The notes: generated by a model from the letters alone, not told the origin. Positions 1 to 8,273 are shown, counted from the stretch's first letter. The stretch is 11,712 bases of DNA from Bacteroidaceae bacterium (GCA_017961965.1 JAGCWG010000207.1:1-11712); one strand, 5' to 3'. A program made the numbers and translations.

Positions 1-1482
1 AGCCTCAGCACGGAGTTCGACTCTGACATGGCTAACATAAACTACATGACAGACGGACAGCGTGAAGAGATGTCCTATTTCCAGAATCTCCTTGCGACCG
101 ACACCACATCATCTGCACAGACCGTATATGTCGTTTCTTCGTGTAAGAACATTGACGAGGCTCTCGCACTTAGCGGTTCAAAGCAAGACATCATTGACAG
201 TCTTATGAATGTAGGACTTGTCACCTCACATAGCGGCATCACGCATTTCGTTAGTTGCAAGGCAGAGCAAAAGGCACGCCTTGAACGCTGGCATAAGTTT
301 GTCAACGAGCATTCTGAGGATTTTGGTGAACGTCTCGCCCATGAGGCTGAGGCTAATGGATTCAGTGGGGATGCATTTGACGATTTCCATATGTTGATTA
401 AGAGCACAAAGGACATGCAACCTCAGGAATGTGAGTACTTTACGCCTCTGACAGCACAGATATTTAGCGGAAACATCAGTCAGGACAAGTCTGCTGGACG
501 CTATTCCATCGTGGATGTAATCAATGTCAAGGCTGATTGCGTCGATGATGTCAAGTCACAGTTGGCAGGCAGCTTTGACGTGAAGAGCATGAACGGTGCG
601 CTTGCAGACAACCTCTCCGACAATTTCAATTATATCGGTTGGGCTTGTTCCATCATTGTGTTCCTCTTCCTGTGGTTCTCCTTCGGACGCATAGAACTTG
701 CCATACTCTCGTTCCTGCCTATGGCTGTGAGCTGGGTTTGGATTCTTGGCATAATGACGTTGTGCGGCATTAAGTTCAACATCGTGAATGTCATCCTCGC
801 AACATTCATCTTTGGTCAGGGCGATGACTACACCATCTTCATGACTGAGGGTTGCCAGTATGAGTATGCACATCGCAAGCCTATGCTTGCAACATACAAG
901 AGTAGCATACTTCAGTCTGCAGTGATAATGTTCCTTGGCATTGGTACACTCATTGTGGCTAAGCACCCTGCATTATCAGCACTTGCCGAGATTACGATAA
1001 TTGGTATGTTCAGCGTGGTACTAATGGCCTACCTCATACCGCCACTTCTGTTCAAGTGGCTTGTCATGAAAGACGGACAGTATCGTAAACATCCTTTGAC
1101 TCTCATGTCAATGCTTGGCTTGAGACATAGGAAAGAGGATGGTAGCATGGATTATTATACAAGTCTTGTACGTGACCGTTACCTCTACAAGGGTCGTGAG
1201 ATTACCACTGCTGTTAATCGCAGCCTTGGGAACCGTGACATGTACTCATGGATTCAGGCAGAGACACCGAGCAAAGTGGTTGTTATACGTAATGCAGGAT
1301 ATGGCGAGTTGGCACTTCTGTATGCCCTCTCCCATCCTAACACTGAAGTCGTGGCTGTGGAGGCTGATGCCGAGCAACTGGAAATAGGACGCATAAGCGC
1401 TATGGACATCATAGGAAACCTTACGTTCCAGACGAGCGTCAGCGAGACATACGATGCAACAATATATGATTTGAAAAAATAA
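1..1482 (+). CDS. MMPL/RND-type exporter with C-terminal methyltransferase-like domain (5' partial)
   Basis: The reading frame is open from base 1, and the residues before the first ATG (base 28) fit the family, so the gene starts upstream; 493 residues are visible. Residues about 11-200 are a periplasmic-type loop. They are followed by about five membrane helices (211-227, 231-254, 260-272, 303-320, 331-355). The GDDYTIF motif at 274-280 matches the acidic pair used for proton coupling in RND/MMPL pumps. After the last helix comes RDRYLYKG (391-398), then a Rossmann-like glycine motif (VVVIRNAGYGE, 426-436) typical of class I SAM-dependent methyltransferases; the protein ends only about 57 residues later. 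From family knowledge, related Bacteroidetes exporters are trifunctional, with a lysophospholipid acyltransferase between pump and methyltransferase. I see no acyltransferase HX4D motif here. The likely role is moving a lipid-like product across the inner membrane (inference). It lies 11 bases before the carrier protein gene and probably shares its operon. Confidence 0.85.
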   Translation, partial: SLSTEFDSDMANINYMTDGQREEMSYFQNLLATDTTSSAQTVYVVSSCKNIDEALALSGSKQDIIDSLMNVGLVTSHSGITHFVSCKAEQKARLERWHKFVNEHSEDFGERLAHEAEANGFSGDAFDDFHMLIKSTKDMQPQECEYFTPLTAQIFSGNISQDKSAGRYSIVDVINVKADCVDDVKSQLAGSFDVKSMNGALADNLSDNFNYIGWACSIIVFLFLWFSFGRIELAILSFLPMAVSWVWILGIMTLCGIKFNIVNVILATFIFGQGDDYTIFMTEGCQYEYAHRKPMLATYKSSILQSAVIMFLGIGTLIVAKHPALSALAEITIIGMFSVVLMAYLIPPLLFKWLVMKDGQYRKHPLTLMSMLGLRHRKEDGSMDYYTSLVRDRYLYKGREITTAVNRSLGNRDMYSWIQAETPSKVVVIRNAGYGELALLYALSHPNTEVVAVEADAEQLEIGRISAMDIIGNLTFQTSVSETYDATIYDLKK

Positions 1483-1493
1483 CAGACAAATAT

Positions 1494-1718
1494 ATGAGAC
1501 AAAGAATTATTGATTTATTGTCAGACAACCTTCCAATGGTTAACTTGGAATCTGACTTCCTTTTCAGCGAACTTGATTCCCTTGGAGTGACTACAATTCT
1601 CATGGTTCTCTCCGAGGAATACGGTATTCATCTCGATTCAAAGGATGCAACCCCTAAGAATCTAAAAAACATTGACAATATTGTGAAGTTAGTTGAGACT
1701 AAACTAGCTGAAAAATAA
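1494..1718 (+). CDS. acyl carrier protein
   Basis: This is a 74-residue acidic helical protein of standard acyl-carrier length. The ELDSLGVTTI segment (residues 26-35) carries the DSL signature; Ser29 would receive the 4'-phosphopantetheine arm. Upstream FLFSELD and downstream LSEEYGIHLD fit helices I to III of the fold. It would hold a growing or starter acyl/aryl chain as a thioester in the cytoplasm. It lies between the exporter and an AMP-forming ligase, so it is probably a dedicated secondary-metabolism carrier and not the housekeeping AcpP (inference; the usual GADSLD form is altered to ELDSLG). ATG 1494 is the only sensible start. The ligase starts 7 bases after the stop, suggesting translational coupling. 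Confidence 0.9.
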   Translation: MRQRIIDLLSDNLPMVNLESDFLFSELDSLGVTTILMVLSEEYGIHLDSKDATPKNLKNIDNIVKLVETKLAEK

Positions 1719-1725
1719 TGCATAT

Positions 1726-3075
1726 ATGAAGACCATTGAGGATTATCTAAAACATAATGCGACCCACTTCCCAGATAAGGTGGCGGTAATGTGTCATGGA
1801 ACAGAGACATCGTACTCAGAACTCTACGATCAAGTATGTAAAATGGCAGAACAACTAAGAAGCCAAACAAGCTATCGTCCAGGTTCTTGCAGGATTATTG
1901 TCAATAGTCAGGACTTGGACTTCCTTGTTAGATATTTCGCCTTGCACCTTGCTGGATATGTAGTCGTTCCCATAGAGAAGGACAGCCCTGAATCTCGTAT
2001 TACGGAGATAGAGAAGACAATCTCTGGTGAGTCTTTCGATGAGTCGATAGCTGATATCCTCTTCACCACAGGCACTACCGGCAATTCAAAGGGTGTTATC
2101 ATAAGCCACTCAGTCATCCTTGCCAATGCAGAGAACCTCGTTGATGCACAGGGGTTCACTCATGACGTGAAGTTTGTAATCAATGGTCCACTTAATCATA
2201 TAGGTAGCCTGTCAAAGATATATCCAACCATGATGGTTGGAGGTACGCTTGTTATAATTGACGGAATGAAGAACATTAACGACTTCTTCGATGCTTTTGA
2301 TTATTGTGGCTCATGTATTGGTACATTCCTCGTTCCTGCAAGTATAAGAATGCTCATTCAATTTTCCAAGGACCGCCTTGCGGAATATGCAGACAAGATT
2401 GACTTTATAGAGACAGGCGCAGCTCCTATGGCTGAATCCGACATGAAACTGCTGTGCGAGATACTTCCTCATTCAAGGTTGTTCAATACGTATGCATCCA
2501 CGGAAACAGGCATCATCGCCACGCACAACTTCAACTCCTCCCTATGCGTAGCTGGCTGTCTCGGCAAGGCGATGAAGAATTCCAAGTTCTTTATTACAGA
2601 AGAAGGAACCGTCGCTTGTTCAGGAAAGACCATCATGACAGGTTACGTTGGCGACCCAACAAAGACGGCGGAAATTCTGAAAGACGGCATTATCTATACA
2701 GCTGATTTCGCCAATATAGACGAGGAAGGTCGCCTTCATCTCATGGGACGAAAGGATGACGTCATAAATATCGGAGGCTTCAAGGTTGCACCTACAGAGG
2801 TGGAAAACATTGCACTCTCCCACCCTTCCGTAAAGGACTGCATCTGTATCACAGGCAAACACCCAGTAATAGGTACTGTCCTCAAGCTCCTCGTAGTAAC
2901 AAAGGATGGAACGAAACTTGACAAACATTCATTAGCATTGTACATTCAGTCACAAGTGGAACGATACAAGGTACCTTTGCTTTACGAGCAGGTTGAAAAA
3001 ATACAACGAACATTTAATGGCAAACTTGACAGAAAGTTTTATAAAACATATAGCGACCATAAAGGAAATAAATAG
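1726..3075 (+). CDS. AMP-forming acyl/aryl-CoA or acyl-ACP ligase
   Basis: This is a 449-residue member of the ANL adenylate-forming superfamily. Core motifs appear in order: the P-loop TTGTTGNSKG (114-123), the A5 motif NTYASTETG (254-262), YTAD (324-327, in place of the usual TGD), the hinge GRKDDVINIGGFKVAPTEVE (341-360), and the C-terminal NGKLDRK (431-437) with the catalytic lysine at 433. It should activate a carboxylic acid as the acyl-AMP and pass it to a thiol, either CoA or the phosphopantetheine of the carrier protein encoded just upstream. It is shorter than the usual 500-550 residues, mainly because the N-terminal region before the P-loop is compact. All catalytic motifs are present, so it is probably active. 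The substrate cannot be read from sequence; an aromatic starter acid is plausible if this is an aryl-polyene-type cluster. No convincing terminator follows it. Confidence 0.9.
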   Translation: MKTIEDYLKHNATHFPDKVAVMCHGTETSYSELYDQVCKMAEQLRSQTSYRPGSCRIIVNSQDLDFLVRYFALHLAGYVVVPIEKDSPESRITEIEKTISGESFDESIADILFTTGTTGNSKGVIISHSVILANAENLVDAQGFTHDVKFVINGPLNHIGSLSKIYPTMMVGGTLVIIDGMKNINDFFDAFDYCGSCIGTFLVPASIRMLIQFSKDRLAEYADKIDFIETGAAPMAESDMKLLCEILPHSRLFNTYASTETGIIATHNFNSSLCVAGCLGKAMKNSKFFITEEGTVACSGKTIMTGYVGDPTKTAEILKDGIIYTADFANIDEEGRLHLMGRKDDVINIGGFKVAPTEVENIALSHPSVKDCICITGKHPVIGTVLKLLVVTKDGTKLDKHSLALYIQSQVERYKVPLLYEQVEKIQRTFNGKLDRKFYKTYSDHKGNK

Positions 3076-3137
3076 CATGACAGAGGTCTGTAAAGAGAAA
3101 AAATTAATGTAAAACAGCAATAAATGTAGAATTTTCA

Positions 3138-3168
3138 TTTGTTTTTATAAAGTAAAGTTATATATTTG
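3138..3168 (+). promoter_or_regulatory. Bacteroidetes-type promoter
   Basis: TTTG at 3138-3141, a 19-base spacer, then TATATTTG at 3161-3168 match the Bacteroidetes primary sigma consensus (TTTG, 19-21 bases, TAnnTTTG). Transcription would start near 3173, leaving a leader of about 34 bases before the ATG at 3207. It separates the biosynthetic operon from the membrane-protein group that follows. Confidence 0.75.
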
Positions 3169-3206
3169 CACGTATAAAAATGACATGAGCCTTCCAAATA
3201 TTGCAT

Positions 3207-3872
3207 ATGAAACTTAGAACTACACTGAAAATCATCTCGTTCGCACTTCTCGTATCGAGCACAATGATTGTACTGCGTTATCCTATGTCGAAACTAATGT
3301 CTGGGAATGGCACGGACGGATACATAATCTCCATTATATATGAGGCATTCAACTCTACGGAGGTGAAAGTGGCAGAATTAGGTATGTACCTATTATTTGC
3401 TTTCCACATGCATATACTCGATTTCAAGTTCCCTGATGCTAAGTTCGGTAGGTTCTTTCGCTATGACATGGTGGTAGCTCTCGTCAATTATTTCGTGATA
3501 ACAAATGAGTATGAAAATGTTACTATAGGATATCTTGCCAAGGTGCTTGTAGAGTTAGCCTCATGTGCCACAACTTTCATGTGTGGATGGTCTTTGAGCA
3601 AGACTCTCAAGAGTCATGCAATGAACACCGTCGGTTTCAGTTATCTCGTATTGTCATTGCGTCACATCATTTATCTTGCCATCCTCGGCATTCAATTTTA
3701 CATCCTCATGGACGGCCCAAAGAGCGTTGGACAGTTCCTCACTCCTACGTGGACACTCTTACAATGGTGCCTACTCATGCCAATACTGCTATTCTCGCGC
3801 ATCATGTTGTTCCGAGGCACGATAATGCAGAAAGTACACAAACATCACAAGAATAATTCTTTTGATATTTGA
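3207..3872 (+). CDS. multi-pass membrane protein of unknown function
   Basis: The product has 221 residues if the ATG at 3207 is used; an in-frame TTG lies 6 bases earlier, but ATG is preferred. I do not recognise the family. Hydrophobic stretches suggest about six membrane helices: one near the N-terminus (KIISFALLVSS onward), one around LGMYLLFAFHMHIL, two in the region YDMVVALVNYF to CATTFMCGW, one at YLAILGIQFYILM, and one at LLQWCLLMPILLF. The C-terminus is short and basic, with several histidines (KVHKHHKN), and is probably cytoplasmic. It has its own upstream promoter and lies 100 bases before the first of two membrane-bound AraC regulators. It could belong to the same sensing or envelope module, but nothing in the sequence fixes a function. 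Confidence 0.75.
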   Translation: MKLRTTLKIISFALLVSSTMIVLRYPMSKLMSGNGTDGYIISIIYEAFNSTEVKVAELGMYLLFAFHMHILDFKFPDAKFGRFFRYDMVVALVNYFVITNEYENVTIGYLAKVLVELASCATTFMCGWSLSKTLKSHAMNTVGFSYLVLSLRHIIYLAILGIQFYILMDGPKSVGQFLTPTWTLLQWCLLMPILLFSRIMLFRGTIMQKVHKHHKNNSFDI

Positions 3873-3972
3873 ACTTCGCATACAAAGAAGCAATACAAAA
3901 TCTCTGATTATGGTGTTTTTGCCTCTAAAATAGCTTGATGTGCAAGAATTTCACAACAGAAATATACAGAAT

Positions 3973-5268
3973 ATGATATCGGAAGCACTATATTTCATAC
4001 CATGTGTGGTATGCCTATTGTGGTCGATGATGCTTCTCCTGAAAAAAAGGAACAGACCACAAAACTATCTATTGCTCGTATTAGCAATAGGTACGGTTTA
4101 CTATGCATCTTATGCCTTCTCTATATCTCCAACTTCAAATTATCTACAAGCAGCTTACCTTAATGCCCTGAGCGAGTTTATCGTTCCAGCCTGGCTGGTA
4201 TGCCATCTGCTTTATCTTGAGTCGCACCTCAGAGCACCATTACTGAATAGCGTGGTTCGTTTCATACTGTTCATACTTCCGTGTGTTCATAGTGGAATAA
4301 TGGGCGTGGTGTATTATTTGATTGATTTCAAGTCTATCGCAGCATTCATGCAAGCGCATGACGAGATGATTGCCAAAGGACAGGATTTCTTTGCTAACCC
4401 TCCTACAGGATTTGAGGATGAAGTATATGAATTGTATTATGTAACTGCAGAGAAACAATTTCATTTCATCTGTCTCACCCTATGTCTTTGTACGTTAATC
4501 ATGGGTTGCGTGGTCATATACAGACAAGGCTTTAAGCCATTTTCTGTTATACAATTCCTAATGGGCAAAGGTTCAACAACCATAGGTATATTGACGAGCA
4601 TCCTGCTCTCATCAGTTATTTTGCTTCAATGTCCGCTCATGATTTTGGGACGTTCACACATCACAACCTCTCCTGCACTCGGATTGACACTTACCTTACT
4701 TGAATCCGCCTGCATTTTTGCCATGGCATATGTAGAGTATATGAGTCGCACAAAGGACATAACTCTGAACAGTCTGTCGAATATGGCAAATAATTCTGAG
4801 ACTCCATTTCCTGAAGACAATGACGGATGTATGCGTAACATTGAGATAAATGATGATGAAGCAAAAGAGATTTCCATCCTCAGCGAAAAGATAAAGAGTC
4901 TTGTTTCACGTGTGGAGTACGCATTTGAAGTAGAGAAGGTTTATCACAATCCAAATCTTACGCTACATTCGCTTGCAGACAAACTCAATACCAATAGGAC
5001 CACTCTTACCACCATACTGAAATATAGGTACAAGATGACATTCAAGGAGTATCTTGTTCACTGCCGAATAGAGAAGGCAAAGGCATACATGCTAAGCCAC
5101 CCAGATGAGGTTATGGAAACCGTGGCAGACGAATGCGGATTTGGATGTTCATCCAACTTCTCCCACAAGTTCAAGGACGAAGTGGGCGAAAGCCCAAAAG
5201 CGTGGTTGCATGCAAGACTTGCAGAGAGACGATCAAACAATGAGGATAAACCTTGTGAGACAAATTAA
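3973..5268 (+). CDS. 7TM-AraC membrane-tethered transcriptional regulator, copy 1
   Basis: The product has 431 residues from the ATG at 3973. A GTG at 3940 would add 11 residues, but the 3973 start aligns exactly with the N-terminus of the neighbouring paralogue (EALYF...VCLLW against EAISY...VCLLW), so I prefer it. About seven membrane helices lie at 5-22, 31-49, 65-82, 94-117, 162-182, 203-225 and 235-254. A hydrophilic linker (about 258-310) leads to an AraC/XylS-type DNA-binding domain (about 327-415) with two helix-turn-helix units: the first around SLADKLNTNRTTLTTIL, the second around VADECGFGCSSNFSHKFKDE, followed by the family's SPKAWL end. It probably senses a membrane or periplasmic signal and controls nearby genes from the membrane (inference). 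A coding gap of only 41 bases separates it from copy 2. Confidence 0.88.
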   Translation: MISEALYFIPCVVCLLWSMMLLLKKRNRPQNYLLLVLAIGTVYYASYAFSISPTSNYLQAAYLNALSEFIVPAWLVCHLLYLESHLRAPLLNSVVRFILFILPCVHSGIMGVVYYLIDFKSIAAFMQAHDEMIAKGQDFFANPPTGFEDEVYELYYVTAEKQFHFICLTLCLCTLIMGCVVIYRQGFKPFSVIQFLMGKGSTTIGILTSILLSSVILLQCPLMILGRSHITTSPALGLTLTLLESACIFAMAYVEYMSRTKDITLNSLSNMANNSETPFPEDNDGCMRNIEINDDEAKEISILSEKIKSLVSRVEYAFEVEKVYHNPNLTLHSLADKLNTNRTTLTTILKYRYKMTFKEYLVHCRIEKAKAYMLSHPDEVMETVADECGFGCSSNFSHKFKDEVGESPKAWLHARLAERRSNNEDKPCETN

Positions 5269-5309
5269 ATTACACTATTATACCCATTCACGCAAAAAAA
5301 TACTTAGGT

Positions 5310-6590
5310 ATGTTTGAAGCAATCAGTTATACTCTTCCTTTCATAGTGTGTTTGCTATGGTTATTTATATACTTGTTCCGAAAGAAGAATAGCTCGCAGA
5401 AGTTCTATTTAGCCATACTTGCTGTGGCTGTAGTGTACTTCTACACCTATGCCCTGTACATATCCCCTAACACGGATTATAAGCTAATGGTTCGTCTTGA
5501 TGTATTTTGCCAGCCTTTGGCCTTGGTACTTCTGACCCTTGTTCTTCTGTATGTGGAAAGTCATTTGGAACGACCTGTCATACCGACATTCATAAAGACA
5601 ATATTCTGCCTTGTTCCAATACTGCACTTGGGATTTGTGTCATTCATCTATTATCTACTTTCGTTTGACGGAGCAGCCATGCTCACGGAAGCATACGATA
5701 AGGCTGTATCTGTAGGTGTGAAAGACCCATTCGAGATTATGCCAGATGTCCTTACGGGTCGGATTCAGAGACTGTATATGTTCTTCGACATCGTTATTTT
5801 CTCAGGCATATGCGCCTTTTATTCAATATGTATCATGGCGATGTGCGTATATTCGTCTATCGTCAATAGGGATACCATCAAGGTAATTCCTCGTTTCTTC
5901 ACCAATTCCGACTTCTCTGGAATGGTTCATCTTGTCAACTTCTCCATCATTATGGTGTTATTGTCTGTTGGACCGCTTATTGCCATGGGGCGATCTTACA
6001 TATTCAACAACCCAACGCTCGGATTATGTATGTCCTTAGCGCTCTCGTTCTTCATCTTCTTGGCTTCTTATGTGGAGTTTGTAGGTGACGGATTCTTCCG
6101 TAAGGATGACATCAAGCAACATATTGGTGTAATATCTGAAGAAGTAAATGCAGGAGACACGCAAGAGCCGAATGGCACGGATAAGTTAGCGCAAGGAGTA
6201 TTGCCAGATTTTGGTAAAACATCGCTGTCTGCTGTACAGGGGCAAGAATCAGTCGCATTCAACGAGAACATCGACCGTACGTTCATTCATAGCATGGAGG
6301 TCGATAGGATATATACCGACTCCTCCCTTACGATAGACAGCCTTGCAAAGAAACTAAGGACGAACCGTTCCACACTCTCGGCACTTATCAACAAGAAATA
6401 CGGTATGACATTCAAGACCATGCTTGCCTCCTATCGCATAGCCTTTGCCAAACAATATATGCTTGACAATCCTAATGCCTCTGTGGATGACGTGGCTGAG
6501 GTAAGTGGTTTTGGCGATAGGTCAACCTTCTTCCATAAGTTCAAGGAAGTGACAGGTATGTCACCAAAAGTATGGCTGACGAAACAGTAG
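5310..6590 (+). CDS. 7TM-AraC membrane-tethered transcriptional regulator, copy 2
   Basis: The product has 426 residues and is clearly a paralogue of the preceding gene. Shared landmarks are FIVCLLW near the start, ISPNTDY (51-57), YVESHLERP (81-89), GRSYIFNNPTLGL (227-239) and the whole C-terminal domain. About seven membrane helices occupy residues 6-258. A linker of about 65 residues (260-325) is longer than in copy 1 and almost unrelated. The AraC-type domain (about 338-426) has helix-turn-helix units at SLAKKLRTNRSTLSALI and VAEVSGFGDRSTFFHKFKEV and ends with SPKVWL. The ATG at 5310 is well placed. I see no promoter or terminator in the 41 bases before it, so it is probably co-transcribed with copy 1. 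The two could form homo- or heterodimers; ligand and target genes are unknown. Confidence 0.88.
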   Translation: MFEAISYTLPFIVCLLWLFIYLFRKKNSSQKFYLAILAVAVVYFYTYALYISPNTDYKLMVRLDVFCQPLALVLLTLVLLYVESHLERPVIPTFIKTIFCLVPILHLGFVSFIYYLLSFDGAAMLTEAYDKAVSVGVKDPFEIMPDVLTGRIQRLYMFFDIVIFSGICAFYSICIMAMCVYSSIVNRDTIKVIPRFFTNSDFSGMVHLVNFSIIMVLLSVGPLIAMGRSYIFNNPTLGLCMSLALSFFIFLASYVEFVGDGFFRKDDIKQHIGVISEEVNAGDTQEPNGTDKLAQGVLPDFGKTSLSAVQGQESVAFNENIDRTFIHSMEVDRIYTDSSLTIDSLAKKLRTNRSTLSALINKKYGMTFKTMLASYRIAFAKQYMLDNPNASVDDVAEVSGFGDRSTFFHKFKEVTGMSPKVWLTKQ

Positions 6591-6635
6591 TTTTATATAA
6601 TGAGTGATTAATTTCTCATTTCTAACAAGTCAAGC

Positions 6636-8165
6636 ATGAGTAAACAAGTATCATTTATATACATGCTGTTGGGAGTGATATTCACCACCAGCATTGTTGC
6701 TGCAAATATTCTTGAAACAAAGATTGTGGCTATCGGCATATTTACCATCACCGGCGGCCTCTTCTGTTTTCCGATTTCCTATATTATAGGTGACGTGGTG
6801 ACAGAAGTGTATGGTTACAAGGCTATGATGCGCCTTGTATTTCTGGGTATATTGATGAACCTACTTGCTGTATTACTGGGCAATCTTGTGGCTGCACTCC
6901 CATCACCTGAATTCTGGGAAGGAGAGGAAGGTTTCAACTTCGTCTTTGGATTTGCCCCTCGCATTACAGTTGCATCATTCATAGCTTTTGCCATAGGCTC
7001 ATACGTCAATTCAAAGGTCATGGACGTGATGCACAAAAAGTACAAGGAACGTCGCTTCTGTTTCCGTGCAATAGCAAGTACAATCGTAGGAGAAGGTGCG
7101 GATTCATTCGTATTCTTTCCACTTGCCTTCCTAGGTCAGATTCCGATGTTGGAACTACTCAATATCATTTTCCTTCAGATAGTTCTCAAGACTTGTTATG
7201 AGATAATCATACTTCCTATTACCATCTGTATCGTGGCATGGGTTAAACGTAAGGAAGGACAGAATGAGCAACCAAAGTCTAAGAATAAGCGTATAGCCCT
7301 TGTCCTTGCAGATGGAGGAGCAAAAGGATATGCCCACATAGGTGCTATCAAGGCTCTGGTAGAACAGGGATTTGAAATACATTCCGTGGCAGGAACATCG
7401 ATGGGGGCTCTCGTTGGCGGTCTTTATGCTGCAGGAAAACTGGATGAGGGATATGAGTATTTGAAGTCAATCAACAAAAGGAAGTTGTTCAGCCTTTCAG
7501 ACATACGTCACATAGGGCTTGACGGAATTATGGGAGGCGAGGATGTATATGAAGTATTAAAAGATATAATCGGAGATGTACGTATAGAAGACCTAAAGGT
7601 TAATTATTGTGCCATAGCAACCGATATTGATACGGGAGAGGAAAAAGTTTTTCGTAAAGGTAGGCTCATTGATGCCATACGAGCATCTATTTCCATCCCA
7701 GGAGTGTTTCGCCCATATACAATAAACAATAGACGTTATGTGGATGGTGCAATGACCAATGGATTACCAATAAACCGTGTCTGCCGTGAGAACGGAGATA
7801 TGGTTGTGGCAATCAATCTTGACACATACGTAAGTTCTGAATCAAACACTTTCACTAAACTCTTAAAACACGGAGGCAGTGGTATTATCCCATCAATAGA
7901 GGAATTACGCAAGAGTCGCCATTTTGGTTTTCTTGCACGATTATATGATATCTTGACAGGCGAGAATGTGTTCAACATAATTACCAACTCATTCTTCATC
8001 TCCATTAATCAAAACAAACGATTGATGGCAGAACTGACCAAGCCTGATATATACATAAATATCGACCTCAAGGGCTACGACACACACAATTTCAACAGTG
8101 CCGAAGCCATTTGTAACCTCGGTTACGAACAAGTGAAACAAAGACTTAATGAAGGAAATGATTGA
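6636..8165 (+). CDS. VUT/YhhQ-type transporter fused to patatin-like phospholipase
   Basis: One unbroken frame of 509 residues carries two unrelated domains. Residues 1 to about 205 form a six-helix membrane domain of the VUT/YhhQ (DUF165) family, whose studied members import queuosine precursors; the family-like segments are VAANILETKIV (21-31), GDVVTEVYGYKAMM (52-65) and FRAIASTIVGEGADS (143-157). A basic, hydrophilic linker (204-218) follows. Residues 219-509 are a patatin-like lipase: oxyanion segment DGGAKG (226-231), nucleophile elbow GTSMG (253-257, Ser255) and catalytic Asp370 in DGAMTNGLP. The first glycine of the usual GGGAKG motif is Asp226. The lipase part has no nearby start codon of its own (Met171 lies in the transporter and the next Met is 256), so the fusion should be real. 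The basic linker predicts a cytoplasmic, membrane-anchored lipase (inference). It follows the AraC pair by 45 bases without a visible terminator between. Confidence 0.88.
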   Translation: MSKQVSFIYMLLGVIFTTSIVAANILETKIVAIGIFTITGGLFCFPISYIIGDVVTEVYGYKAMMRLVFLGILMNLLAVLLGNLVAALPSPEFWEGEEGFNFVFGFAPRITVASFIAFAIGSYVNSKVMDVMHKKYKERRFCFRAIASTIVGEGADSFVFFPLAFLGQIPMLELLNIIFLQIVLKTCYEIIILPITICIVAWVKRKEGQNEQPKSKNKRIALVLADGGAKGYAHIGAIKALVEQGFEIHSVAGTSMGALVGGLYAAGKLDEGYEYLKSINKRKLFSLSDIRHIGLDGIMGGEDVYEVLKDIIGDVRIEDLKVNYCAIATDIDTGEEKVFRKGRLIDAIRASISIPGVFRPYTINNRRYVDGAMTNGLPINRVCRENGDMVVAINLDTYVSSESNTFTKLLKHGGSGIIPSIEELRKSRHFGFLARLYDILTGENVFNIITNSFFISINQNKRLMAELTKPDIYINIDLKGYDTHNFNSAEAICNLGYEQVKQRLNEGND

Positions 8166-8273
8166 AAATACAAAGTCCTATGCATAAGTGACATATTGTT
8201 ATAAATACTCAAACACAAGTTACATAAACGAACTTATGACAAGGTTTTTGGCTCTATTTCCATAATAGAACAA

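Noticed and set aside
556..966. 136-codon minus-strand frame inside the exporter gene
   Set aside because: It mirrors the membrane-helix region of a clear exporter; its Cys/His/Glu-rich composition is typical of a shadow frame.
3931..3940. TAGCTTGA before the first AraC gene as a promoter -7 element
   Set aside because: It departs from TAnnTTTG, and the nearest upstream TTTG (3918-3921) is only nine bases away.
3938..3976. ATG at 3938 as an alternative start of a small gene overlapping the first AraC gene
   Set aside because: The frame stops after 12 codons and has no support; the in-frame start at 3973 agrees with the paralogue.
6599..6620. AATGAG/CTCATT inverted repeat between the second AraC gene and the fusion gene
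   Set aside because: The stem has six AT-rich pairs with a ten-base loop and no following T-run, so it does not support a terminator.
8183..8238. CATAAGT and ACTTATG inverted repeat after the fusion gene
   Set aside because: Seven AT-rich pairs separated by 42 bases are easily expected by chance in this intergenic region.
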